A DNA stretch of 64,000 nucleotides, taken from positions 124,001 to 188,000 of the forward strand of contig VTPC01003925.1 in NCBI GenBank assembly GCA_011009095.1. The letters are read 5' to 3'. This DNA is from Ignelater luminosus. Lineage: Eukaryota; Arthropoda; Insecta; Coleoptera; Elateridae. This document shows, one piece after another, positions 1 through 10,958 of the stretch. Made by a program: the position numbers and the translations under genes. A model generated the notes under the pieces. The model did not search any database. It worked only from the letters and a program-made list of their open reading frames with translations, and had not been told where the DNA came from. The stretch's first letter is position 1; every line of letters starts with the position of its first letter.

Positions 1-136
1 CCTTTGTCTGAAAAACTGTAAAATCCTACTTTTATCATCCAATAAATGAAAAAGTGGAAGAAGAATGGAAAATACAGAGAGTAACGTTGTTGGACAAAGA
101 ACTGTCCATATTTCTTTTCTTCATTGTTGTGAGATC

Positions 137-418
137 TTAATGAAGATAAACTTTAGAAAATAAATCAGTGCGAGCCCTGTCTGAGTTTTGCGTTAGAAAG
201 CTTACATCGACAAGGTTTCGTTGATTTAAATTGAACACGACGTGCGTGCTATACCAAGCCACAAGTGTGGTTAGCATGCACAGTGAGAATATCAAGTCAC
301 CGAATAAAATGCTTATTATAATACCTTTCTTATTTTGAAGTGTCTGATGGGTTTGGACTTTATAGATACTTAATTTGGTTGTAAGGGTTCCACAATTTAC
401 CAAATTGTGGTTGATCAT
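137..418 (-). CDS. Short open frame with one membrane segment, unrecognised (possible terminal exon)
   Basis: This is a 93-codon open frame that ends in a normal stop. Residues about 33-57 are a clear hydrophobic stretch (IIISILFGDLIFSLC followed by MLTTLVAW), so it could cross a membrane once. The preceding bases on the same strand (AAAG then GTATGA) do not give a clear splice acceptor, so I cannot tell whether the ATG at 418 is the true start or whether this is the last exon of a gene. It lies divergently from the first ACSF2-like gene. I recognise no family. It may be a chance frame in AT-rich DNA. Confidence 0.2.
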   Translation of the reverse strand: MINHNLVNCGTLTTKLSIYKVQTHQTLQNKKGIIISILFGDLIFSLCMLTTLVAWYSTHVVFNLNQRNLVDVSFLTQNSDRARTDLFSKVYLH

Positions 419-752
419 ACCTTTCTTTAGTACTGTTTAGTATATTTGTTCTTTGTAACATTCTCTTTTGAATGGGGAGATGTTAAGTACGAGTAAATAA
501 ATTTACTAAAATTCAAATACTGTCAATATTACGGGACCATCATCCAGTTGTTTCAATTTTTAAATAATCCCTAAAAATTACCGTAAATGTATTTTTCATT
601 ATTATTATTAGACAAACTGTAAAGTTTTGAGTATGCCGTCACTTTTAATTACCAGTCAGTTGTTTACTAAGTTATATGAAAATTCATGAGTTGAAAGTTA
701 CATAACCTGATCTTGTTAGAAAATACTATCTCGATAATTAAATTAATTTTAG

Positions 753-3140
753 TTTAAGAAAGTATTCAAAATTAAGTTATATCCATCATATTGGAAAAGA
801 GCCTTTAAGATCATTAACACTTGGAAAAGTTTATGAAAACACTGCAAATAAATATCCAGAGAGAGAAGCAATAATATCCTTAGAACAAAGGAAGCGGTTG
901 AATTATCAAGAGTTTTTGGAACAAGCTGATAAATTAGCTGCGGGTTTACTAGCTATAGGTTTGGAAAATGGAGATCGCGTAGGCCTTTGGGCCCCTAATT
1001 TGATAGAATGGCAAATTATTAACATTGCGTGTGCACGAGTTGGATTAATTGTGGTAAGTTTTGACTGTCTTTTTATACTATTTATAAATTTTTTTCTCGA
1101 ACTAGCTCTAAAACACACGTTATCTTCGTTGTAGGTTGCCTTAAATCCAGCATACCAGGCTTCAGAGTTAGAATATTGCATAAACAAAGTCGGGATGAAA
1201 GCGATTGTGTGTCCTGATAAAATTAAAAAGGTGAATTTTTATGAGATCTTAAATCAAGTTTCTGAAGAAGTACAGAAGTGTGATCCTGGAAAATTAAAAT
1301 GTAAGAAAGTTCCATCTTTGAAAAGTGTTATTCTGATATCCAACGAGGCAGTTAAGTGAGTTTACTTTTTGTACAAAATATTATTAGTAATCAGAATTAA
1401 GGCTAGATGTCAGGACACTTTATCTTACTTACTCTGATATTGCAGTATTGTTGGGTTTCATTTAAAATATTCTTTACAGGGGCACTTACAATTATAACGA
1501 AATTCTGGATTTGGGAGATGAGAATTCAACTAGGAGAATAAAAGAAAATCAAGATAAAATACAAGCTGACAGTGCTGTAAACATTCAATTTACCTCAGTG
1601 AGTTGCACATAATAATTAGATGTAGGGATCTCCAGACAGCCTAGGATATGAATTTTATAGCTCTAGTGCCAACTACCAATAGGTTCAAAGTGTAGGCTAC
1701 AAAGCGAAGAAATTGTCAGAATTTAGAGGACTTTTCCTCACTGTGTATAAAAATAAAAGTCATTTTTTTAAATTGTTGCTTGTGAATCGTTTTGCATTTA
1801 TTCAAAAAATAAATGTAAACGTAAAAAATGTTTTTGTTTTTAGGGGACCACTGGAAAACCAAAAGCAGCAATCTTAACTCATTTCAATGTAGTCAATAAT
1901 TCTTTTGCTATAGGAAAACGCAACGAACTAGACAAAAAGCATCATAAGATATGTGTTCAAGTTCCATTTTTCCATGCATTTGGATATACTATAACGTTTG
2001 GTGCTGCTATTAATTTTGGAGCAAGTTTAGTCATTCCTTCTTCATTTTATAGTCCAAGTGAAAACTTAAGAGCAGCCAAAGAAGAAAAGTAAGTTTGAAT
2101 AGAATTGTTAATAAAAGATTTTAAGTTTCTTTTTTATAGATGTACAATAATCCATGGCACTCCAACCATGTATGTAGATTTAGTCAACATGCAGAAACAA
2201 AAACAAGAATCAATCAATCCTGAAATAGCTGTTTCTGGTGGATCACCATGCTCACCACAACTCTTCAGACAGATGAAAGATATTCTAAAAGTGAAAAAAG
2301 TCAAGGTATTATAACTTAAAACGTCAGGTAATTCAAGAAAATCTGCAATAAAAAACTTTTTTAGTCTGTTTATGGATTGACAGAAACTACTGCTGTGTGT
2401 TTTCATTCACTGCCTGTTGACGAAGATGAAAACAAGGCAACTGAGACTGTTGGACATCTAAGTGACCATTTAGAAGCTAAAGTGGTTGATGCGAAGGGAT
2501 GTATTGTTCCGTTTGGAACTCCCGGTGAATTATACGTACGTGGCTATACTACTATGTTAGGTTATTGGGACGATGAGAAGAAAACAAAAGAAACAATCAC
2601 TGATGATCACTGGTTGCAAACAGGGTAACACTTTCTTTTGTCTATTCATTCTTTTATTTTATAACAATTTGTCCTTGTTAGTTTTTTCATTTTTCAACTA
2701 AAATTGTTTTTGTAGAGATCAATTTATTCTTCAAGAAGATGGTTATGGTAAAATAGTGGGAAGATTAAAAGATATGATAATAAGAGGTGGTGAAAACATA
2801 TACCCGAAAGAAATTGAAGATTTCTTAAATACGCATCCAGATATACTAGAAACTCAGGTGAGTAAAGAAATCTATTATAAAAGGTGTTGCCACTTTACAT
2901 TTTGTTGATCCGTAGGTGATTGGTCTACCTCATGAAAGATTAGGAGAAGAAGTATGTGCATGTATTAGAATAAGAGAAAATTCAAAACTAACAAAGGAAT
3001 CATTAATGGAATTTTGTAAAGGAAAAATTGCACATTTTAAAATTCCTAGTCAATTAGAGATTGTAGATAATTTTCCCAAAACACAATCAGGGAAAGTACA
3101 AAAGCATTTATTAAGAAAACAGTTTGAAAAGCAAAAATGA
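753..3140 (+). CDS. ACSF2-like medium-chain acyl-CoA synthetase, copy 1 (8 exons, first exon missing)
   Basis: This ATP-dependent ligase makes acyl-CoA from a medium-chain fatty acid, normally in mitochondria. Exons are 753-1053, 1135-1355, 1480-1597, 1844-2088, 2140-2305, 2365-2624, 2716-2857 and 2916-3140. All junctions are GT-AG and every phase agrees, giving 558 codons plus stop. Numbering from the first codon of exon 753, the phosphate loop SGTTGKPKA is at about 213-221, YGLTE at 353-357, the split TGD at about 436-438, [16 protein letters not shown] at 452-467, and the A10 motif PKTQSGK with the adenylation lysine at 544. These match human ACSF2 along the whole length. The 5' exon begins in phase with one leftover base after an ATTTTAG acceptor. 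No in-frame ATG precedes it, because an in-frame TAA lies at 739-741. The mitochondrial presequence must therefore be on an upstream exon I could not place, or the copy has lost its start. A tandem paralogue begins at 10959. Confidence 0.9.
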
Positions 3141-3184
3141 TTATTTCAATACCTTGTGATAATTATTCTTGATTCAATTGATTT

Positions 3185-3190
3185 AATAAA
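3185..3190 (+). other. Polyadenylation signal of ACSF2-like copy 1
   Basis: A canonical AATAAA lies 45 bp after the stop codon of the first ACSF2-like gene, with AT-rich sequence downstream. The position is typical for a short 3' UTR. Confidence 0.55.
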
Positions 3191-3629
3191 AAAGTTTAAT
3201 CCTAAACAATACCTAATGATGTTTATTACGTATACCTGTGGGGCCAAACGATTTTAGACAATCCACAATATGGCATAGATAAATGATTACTTTTACTGTC
3301 AACATCTTATCAAATCTTGCCAAATTATTGTCCTTCTAAAGTATGACCAGCTGTAAACTTGAATGAGTTATAATAAGAATGGCCAACAAGTAGTTCGTGC
3401 TAACAATATTAAATCAGAAGTCGTTTATAGGTGCCACTTCTCATTGGTTCCTCTATCATCATGATATGGAAGCCCAATAAATCACACTCCCGTTCTCCTT
3501 CTTACAGGCCCATAGTGCTTATCGCCATGAGTCTTCTAAAAACTATTTCGCTGATGACTTATTCAATTTCTATTAGACGAAAACAAAATTTGGGACTATT
3601 AGTTTGACTGTTTTCTTCTGACGTCAGCA

Positions 3630-4030
3630 CTGACTAGAACTTCATCTGCTGTATCATCGTCATGCTTCTTAGCAAACAAGGTCTGGCACTAAGGATTTTG
3701 CGTAATGCTCATTAACACCTTAATATGAGTGTATGGCTTTGGTTGAAAGCTTAGTTCTGGTGGTGGAAAATAAGAACTAATTAAGACTAGAAGTGTAAAG
3801 GCTTTCATTTCCAATTCTCTCTTCTTCCTTAAAGATCAAAGATCCGCTCAATCTTTGCTTAAAAACCCACCTGCTCTATCACAGCCCTTCGCAGTCTAAT
3901 GAAGCAGCTCCAGAGCGAAACAGATTTTTGACTTGAACCGCTTTTATACCTCTGGAGGTATTTGTAACCGGGTCGGAACACTTTGGTAGATGCACATCAA
4001 GGTTTCACATAGTAATATGAAGGAGGTCGA
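3630..4030 (+). mobile_element. Fragment related to the non-LTR retrotransposon at 15.7-17.3 kb
   Basis: Two blocks match the downstream element in the same order and orientation. One is around GCTTAGTTCTGGTGGTGG, matched near 16790. The other is around CGCAGTCTAATGAAGCAGCT, matched near 17130. The matches are broken by many changes and no open frame survives. I infer a decayed 3' fragment of the same retroelement family. An alignment would be needed to fix the ends. Confidence 0.45.
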
Positions 4031-5859
4031 ACAGGACGTCAGAGTGTATAATTTAAAAAGGCCTTCACACTCCTACAGAGAATTTCTCAAGCAAAACTGA
4101 AGAATGTTCCAATCTCTATCCTCCAAAATAAAGATAACTGGTTTCTTTGAAGACATCATGCGGTTTTGCACTATCAGAAGACAACAACTAGTTCTTGTAG
4201 TGGCCACCAGTTTTTTCGAAACAATGAACGACGGCGATGATTTTTGTTTCCGTTGCGTCGGTTCTATCTTATCCCGAGCAATGCTTCTTACTTTCTCCAC
4301 TTTAAGTTGTAGGTATCTTACTTTTTGGCCATGCTTGTTCTGTCAGAGTTTTTCTTTATTTCATCTTGGTCGTGCTCGTATCATTCTCGTAACTTATTCC
4401 TTCTGGTCGTTTTTACACTGTAATCAAGGTAGTGATTGTTCTCCATCAAACTATGCATGGTATTGCACGTATTGCATTCTAATCTGACAATTTGATTGTT
4501 CAGTTTTGCCAACTAATAGAATATTGAGTGCAATTCGGTGTAGTTTGCAATTTGATAGAATAGATTGCTTCTTTATGTTTCTGTTTCATAGCCTTCTGCA
4601 TGAATTATTTTAACGTTTTCTGCCTGGCCTAGCATGTTATTACTTACCATTATACCATAACTTCTTAGAAACTGAAATTTCTAATTTGCCAGGTAATGTT
4701 TTACAAACAGAAGCAACCTTGTTGGTCATGATTTCATAGATCTATATGTATATTTAGAATATTTAAAATAACATTTATCTACATACAAAAAATTGTGCAT
4801 ATGCGATAAGATTGTCACTGTTTAATAATCTCTAATCCTAATAAAATTGCTAAGAGAGTTATATACCAATATTTCAGTTTCAGAATACCAAAAATCGATG
4901 TTACCGTTATTAAAAAACACATTAACGTAGATATGATGATTTGTTTTGCAACTGTCATTACCTTCCTGTCTCAAAAATATCAGGAAACGTTACTTTACCT
5001 GCCTAGGCAAGAAAATTTGCAAGAACCAATTTGTAGGGCAGTTTGGTAGGGAAATTGGGGGTGACTACACACGACGAGCGTTTTAAAATAATCATGGCTC
5101 CTTCAAAACGCCAAAAAGTAGGCATAGTCTTACTAGCTTTATCTGAGCGGAAGACAAAGTAATTCTTCCTCTCTGTTGTTGTTTATTTGGTTCTTTTTTC
5201 TTAGATACGTTTTAGATACTGTAGATACCAAAAGCTATGCTACAAAATCATGCAAAAGTTAACTTTTTATAAATTTTCTATGGTCGACGAAAAAAACATA
5301 CGTGAAACTCTGGAAGAAAGCGTCTTTTATTCACTCGTGGGAAAAAACTATCACTTTCTTCCCTTGTAACACAAATAACTATTATTTTATGATTAACTCA
5401 TAAAAAGCTATTTAATAATTAAAAACCGTGGGACGGCTAGTAGACACCCTGTATATTCCGATGCTAACAGAATAAACGCATGATGGTAAAACATTCAAGG
5501 TGACAGTATGACGTTTATAGATAACACTCCTATACATTTTTGTAAAAAGTAAGATATAATGCTAATTCAGTCTTTTAACTTGCTTGTGTTTATCATTCAA
5601 TGAATTCAGCTTTTAAAGATGCCATAAATAATAAAGAAATTAATGTCTTAATATCACTTCATTGAAATTCTAACCTTGAATAATGATAAAATTGAAAATT
5701 GTAATTAACGATTATTTTAGTAAAGAAGCAAACACTATCAAGTTTTATTTTTTTTTAAATAAACACGTATAGTACGAGGAAACAGAATTCCTCGGCCTTT
5801 CTCGAACACGTTACCAACGAGATAAGAATTTCATAATTACTTTTTGATAAAGTCTTAAG

Positions 5860-6500
5860 CGCGCGATTATAATTAAATACAAATGAATAAATAAAGAAGA
5901 TTAACGTGACGTTTTTGAATAATTTCAAAACGGTATAAGCTTAAATAAAAATTATTAGCAAGCGAGCAATTATGATTAAGTATAAATGAATAAATATGTC
6001 AAAGTTTAAACTGCTTGAACTTTAACGTCAGCTTTCAGAAATTTGAAAATGTTTAGGGATTTCAGATAAAGCAAGTTTTTGCAAAAGTCTTTTTAAATAC
6101 TGGATGAAGGTGTATATTAAAAATTTGAAAATATTGTTAAAAATATGGCGTAACTTGATGTTTAGGACTTACTGATTGATTGTTCAAAATTTAAAATCAA
6201 CAGAAATTTTTAGTTAATTAAAATGGCGAAAGGCGAGAAAATTTTAAAATACTAAATCTTTAACGCCATCTTTCATAATTTGTTAAATTTTAAAGGTGAA
6301 ATATTTTAAAACAATTATTAAAAAAACAATTTGTGACAGCAAAAAGTTTTCATGTGTAAATATTAATTAATTACAAACCTTTGTTTAGAAAGTTTTCAAT
6401 GGGAAAATTAAAAAAAACTTATTGAAAAAGCAATTTGTGACAGAAAAAGTTTACCCGTGTCGATAGTAATTAATTACAATCAAAGATGATTACAGAAATT
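5860..6500. repeat. Degenerate ~100-120 bp direct repeats
   Basis: Short blocks recur at about 100-120 bp spacing. A GCG-ATTA-AATGAATAAAT block occurs near 5861 and 5962. A CTTTAACG-AGAAATTTG-like block occurs near 6019 and 6257. A CAATTTGTGACAG block with a following TTAATTAATTACAA occurs at 6327 and 6431, an offset of 104 bp. This looks like an old tandem array that has diverged. No coding potential is visible. Confidence 0.45.
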
Positions 6501-7877
6501 TGTTTACTTAGACAGAAAAGGCAGCGAGAATTTTAAATCTAAAACTGAAATTTGGAAGCAGCGCGCGCAGGGCCATTTTTGAAAAAATAATAATATAAAA
6601 AGTGTTGTTTGGTAAATTCTTCTGTAGATGAAATAAATAAAACAGTTTTTAATAATATTTGTATTTTATTTCCTACGTGTTATTAAAATGTTTACGCCAA
6701 GATTTTTGAAAGTTGAAATAGGAACGTTTATTACAATGATTGTTATTATGTTTATTAAAAAGAAATTTTTTAAAAAGAAAATATTATATCCGACTTCAAA
6801 AAGTCATAATGGGCAATTAGCCTAATAAGTAGTTGCTGTTAATGAGTAATTAGCATATTGAATAATTATGTTAATGAGTAATTAATAAGTAAATAGGTAA
6901 TTAACAATCACCTCAGGAAAAAATTTAGTTTTTCGAAGTTATTTCTTATGAGATTTTGGTCCAATATCGATATAGTTATACTACTAACAACTAACACTTA
7001 TATCTAACTTATAAAATAACTTTTGTTTTTACCTGGAAAATAATCGTTTATTGCTGACTTTAAATCTTCATTGTCCATAAAATAAAAAAATAATCTGAAG
7101 GGGCTAGGTCTGGACTATATTGGGGATGATTAACTTCCTCGAATTCACATTCACGAATGGCGGCTCGTGCAATTTGCGATTTATGAACTGAGGCATTCAC
7201 ATGTTTGTAAATTAAATAATAGTTGAGCATAATATTCCCTTGTTATAGTCCCAGCTTCTATATTCTGTTCACGATGTTTCTGGGTCGTAACAAGCCATGC
7301 TTTCATTTTGTTAGGCTGGGAGTTTTTCCTTTCTTTTTGAAAATTGTCGTACCTGCGGCTGCATTTGGCACCGTTACACGATCAAAAATTTTGCAGAAAC
7401 GTTTAATACCGATTAGTTTTGTTTTGTTAAAAAAAAATCAAGTTTTCCTTATATCTACAGATTTACAAAAAAAAGACAACATTGTGAGGTTAAACTCTCA
7501 TAAAATCAACCTTAAAGCACATTAAGCGTCAATAAAATTTTACAAGCCGAGTTAATAGATAAACAATTTTGCTTCCAAAGCACATACGATTTCCCCCTAG
7601 TTTTCTTTCAAATAAGAAAGGTTAAGGAATTCTGGTGCTCTCCTTGTAGGAACTATCGAATTTCTACTTTTGGTTAATTTTTCCTAATACAAGATTTAAA
7701 AAGGATGTAATTAAAAACAAATATTCGTTAATAAGTAACAGTGGTGTACAAAAATAAAAAATTGTGTACATATTAGACAACCATTACCTACAAGGGCGCC
7801 TTTAAAATAAGCTTATCTACTCATAGTCAGTTTACTGTGTACATGTATACTATGTAAAGTTTGCAGTATAAAGAATA

Positions 7878-8095
7878 ACCTGACTTTCGTCAGCGAACCT
7901 TGTCAACACACGTTGTCAAGAAACTTTGTCAACGAACCTTGTCATGAAATCTTCTAGGCAGCGAACCTTGTCAGTAGACCTTGTCAACAAACCTCGCCAA
8001 CAAACCTGGTCAGCGAATCTCGTCACCGAACCTCAACGACGAATCTTGTTAAGGAACCACGTCAGCGAACCTGCTAATCTAACCTCGTGAGGAAG
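7878..8095. repeat. Diverged minisatellite, ~13-16 bp unit
   Basis: The block is built from many imperfect copies of a unit close to GAACCTTGTCAGC or GAACCTTGTCAAC, running from about 7878 to 8095. The copies vary in length (about 13-16 bp) and have point changes such as CTTG to CTCG. The unit is richer in C and G than its surroundings. It lies about 350 bp upstream of the mariner insertion, in the ACSF2 spacer. Confidence 0.7.
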
Positions 8096-8442
8096 TCGGT
8101 TCAGGTTGAGTATCAACTCAAACTACTAACTCCAACCACCAAATCTATAACTATTTAGCGGTTCCTGATAGTGTGGAACTCGAAATCACCAAAATTATTT
8201 ATACAGTACTGAAATCAGTATATTGGAATCTCTAAAGCATGATTGCAACCTTCTTTTGCGGGAGAAGTAATACTCAGAATGCTTAGAACTGCAAGGGAAT
8301 ATCAGTTATAAAAGACCAATAAAGATAGTAGCAAAACTTGTTCAATATGTTTTTGGCCTTTTTTGCACGAACTTAAAAACTTATTACTAAAAGAGATTGT
8401 CACAGATATAAATACTATACAATTTTAAAGGTTGGCCAAATA

Positions 8443-9735
8443 ACACATGGGCTGAAAAGTCCCAGGCCTAACAAAGAAAACACGTTTTTTTTTGTTCAAA
8501 ATTAGCTTTATTCATCAACGTAATTTCCATCAAGGACAACGCAATCATTCCAGCGCCGCTCTAACATTTCAATACCACTTTTGTAGGACGATTTATCTTT
8601 TGCCTCAAAATAGGTCTCAGTTTCAGCGATAACCTCTTCATTCGAGCGAAATTTCTTACCGGCAAGCATTTTTTTAGGTCTGCGAACAGCCAGTAGCCCC
8701 TGGGAGCCAAATCTGGCGAATACGGTGGATGTAAGAGCAATTCGAAGTTCAATTCATGTAGTTTTGCCATTGTTTTGATTGACTTGTGACACGGTACGTT
8801 GTCTTGATGAAACAAAATTTTTTTCTTTGCCATATGCGGTCGTTTCTTTGCAATGTCGGCCTTCAAACGCTCCAATAACGCTATATAATATCCACTGTTG
8901 ATGGTATTTCCCTTCTCAAGATAGTCGATGAATATTACACCACGCACATCCCAAAATACCGAGGCCATAACCTTTCCAGCCGATTGTTGTGCTTTCGGTC
9001 GCTTTGGACGAGGTTCACCAGTTGCTGTCCACTCAGATGACGATCGTTTTGATTCCGGAGTGAAGTGATGGATCCATGTTTCATCCATTGTCACATATCG
9101 ACGGAAAAATTCCGGTTTGTTACGTTTAAACATGGCCAAACACTGCTCAGAAACATCAACACGTTCTTGATTTTGGTGAACAGTGAGCAAACGCGACACC
9201 TACTTTGAGCAGAGCTTTCTCATAGTCAAATGCTCATGCAATATAAAGCCAACACGTTCTTTTGATATCTTTACGATGTCAGCTAACTCACGCAACTTCA
9301 CTTTTCGATCATTCAAAACGATTTTGTGGATTTTTTTGATGTTTTCTGGTGTTACCGCCTCATTTGGACGTCCACTGCGTTCTGCATCATCGGTGTCTCT
9401 ACGACCACGTTTGAAGTTAGCAAACCAACGTTTTATTGTTGTTTCTGATGGAGCGGAGTCTCCATAACACTTTTCAAGCCATTACTTTGCTTGAACGGTA
9501 TTTTTTCCCATCAAGAAGCAGTGTAAAATTAAAACACGAAATTGTTTTTGATCCATTGTTTTGAAAATAACAAAAGTAGCGTCACTCTTAGCACAATAAC
9601 TCACAAAATAATGAATAGAATATCATGAAATTTTAACAGCTGTCTTTTGAAGGTTAGTACTAACTGAAAAAGCGGTGAATGCAATAGAACTAGCGCCATC
9701 TATTTGTTAGGCCTGGGACTTTTCAGCCTATGTGT
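8443..9735 (-). mobile_element. mariner (DD34D) transposon with intact ends and dead transposase
   Basis: This 1293-bp element has 33-bp terminal inverted repeats with one mismatch (at position 7), beginning ACACATGGGCTGAAAAGTCC. A TA target duplication lies at 8441-8442 and 9736-9737. The size, TA target and single transposase gene are those of a mariner element. The transposase is on the minus strand and is broken, as described in its own entry. Because both ends look complete, the copy might still be moved by a related transposase supplied elsewhere in the genome. Confidence 0.92.
8508..9556 (-). pseudogene. mariner transposase, inactivated
   Basis: Reading starts at the ATG at 9556 and follows the mariner transposase to the stop at 8508. 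The N-terminal helix-turn-helix half and the catalytic half are both recognisable, with MDETWIHH and HQDNVPCH carrying the first two catalytic aspartates and YSPDLAP following. The gene is broken by in-frame stops at 9482-9484 and 9200-9202 and by a one-base shift in a run of seven A at 8669-8675. The residue expected to be the third catalytic aspartate is glycine (codon 8696-8698), so D34D reads D34G. The largest uninterrupted piece is 212 codons (8561-9199). Confidence 0.92.
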
Positions 9736-9772
9736 TAGTTATAGAATTCTTCAGGATGAGGAGAAAGGTCTA

Positions 9773-10311
9773 CACAGGGTGATTCTGAAATAGTTGACTA
9801 AAATCTGGAATTAGCTTAAACTCGTTATAAGATTGAAAAAAGTTCCTATAAAATACGTCCTAAAGTGCGCCGTTTCTGGGATACTGAGTGACAAAGTCTC
9901 AATCAAAAGTTCTTGTTTTTTCAATATTTAGAAAACAACATCCAACAGTGATATGAGATTCTTTACGTTGCCGTTGTTGTTACTAAGTATAAGGCGCTCA
10001 CTATTCTACAAATTCTCTTCATGATTACCAAGGCGGAGATTAAGGGAGCAAAAAGATATTCGAGAAAAAATATGTCACACCATCAATTTATCAGAAAAAA
10101 CTTCTCTTTACTTGTAGAATCTTTGATATCTAGGGATATCAGAACTTAAAAGCTAGTAATTTAGTTTTTCCCAGTATTCTGAGAATTACATGCAATATTC
10201 AGACGGAATCGTTTGTATTCTTGTTAGAAGGAAACGTCTATTTTTCTTGTAGAATTTATTTCTACCAATAGTGGGTGTTTAAGAGGATGTTCAACATTGA
10301 TACCCTGTATA
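9773..10311. repeat. MITE-like repeat with ACAGGGTG / CCCTGTATA termini
   Basis: The left end reads ACACAGGGTGATTCTG and the right end TACCCTGTATA, so the outer bases form a short inverted repeat. The interior shares blocks with sequences at about 27.6-28.0 kb and 28.57-29.09 kb, including CGCCGTTTCTGGGATA against CACCGTTTCCGAGATA and a following TTTTTTCAATATT. There is no coding capacity. It is probably a non-autonomous DNA transposon family. Confidence 0.4.
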
Positions 10312-10640
10312 GTGCCAAGAGTGTGAAATTTAAGGATAACTGAATAAAATCTGTTTTTATAGTTCTTGCTATTGCCACACCTTCCAAAATCCAAATCAAA
10401 TAATTTGAGCAGATTTTTTAAAAGAATAATAACTAGATATAACAAACAATAGTCGCTGCAATGGGCAGTTGCATATGTAGAAATAATGTTTATAGTAAGC
10501 TATCAGTAGATAATATTTTTCTAAAAAAATTTATTTTTTGAAATTTTATTTCATGTTATATTATTATTAATTTATTATATTTCTGAAACACTTCTTTCAT
10601 AAAAGTTGACGATCACAATTTATGCATTGAGATAACACTT

Positions 10641-10826
10641 AATTGGCCATGAAGTACACTTTTTTGTTTTAATTACCGATGAAACTTATTATTACTGAAA
10701 GATAGTAGTATAGCATATACAGCATGAAGTTTAATTGAGCCATTAAGTATACATTTTCTTTTAATTACCGATGACATTCATTATTATTAAAAGATAGTAT
10801 TATAGCATATGCGACTTCATGCAGTT
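10641..10826. repeat. Two-copy tandem repeat (~92 bp) upstream of ACSF2 copy 2
   Basis: A block starting AATTGGCCATGAAGTACAC at 10641 is repeated as AATTGAGCCATTAAGTATAC at 10733. Both copies then share TTTTAATTACCGATGA, a TTATTATTA stretch, AAAGATAGTA and TATAGCATAT. The offset is about 92 bp. The second copy ends about 130 bp before the ACSF2 copy 2 start codon, so the duplication lies in its likely promoter region. Confidence 0.75.
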
Positions 10827-10958
10827 TAGTTTGGGCGGCAGATAAAATATTGCAGAGACAACAATTTCTTCTTGATATATTAACAAAATCATAATAATAT
10901 CAAATACAGAAAGGTTGAACAATACCAAGTTGTGCTTCTTGTGAAAAGTCTCATTAAG

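Larger units (their letters stand above)
3141..8442. other. Intergenic spacer between the ACSF2 copies, left part, repeat-rich
   Basis: No host exon was recognised in this stretch. It contains a non-LTR fragment near 3.63-4.03 kb, imperfect ~100-bp repeats at 5.86-6.5 kb and a short-unit minisatellite at 7.88-8.10 kb, each listed separately. The frames at 4073-4487 and 7223-7525 overlap simple or repeat sequence and show no domain I know. The remainder is AT-rich with no visible signal. Confidence 0.6.

Noticed and set aside
898-1187. Minus-strand open frame of 93 codons at 906-1187
   Set aside because: It is the antisense of ACSF2 copy 1 exons 1-2, which have clear homology on the plus strand.
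4073-4487. Overlapping plus and minus frames (75 and 127 codons)
   Set aside because: No domain, no splice context and cysteine/phenylalanine-rich content; they sit just after a decayed LINE fragment and look like chance frames.
7878-8095. CRISPR-like array
   Set aside because: The units are imperfect, 13-16 bp and contiguous without spacers, so this is a minisatellite in a eukaryotic spacer.
9183-9467. 94-codon plus-strand frame
   Set aside because: It is antisense to the mariner transposase reading on the minus strand.
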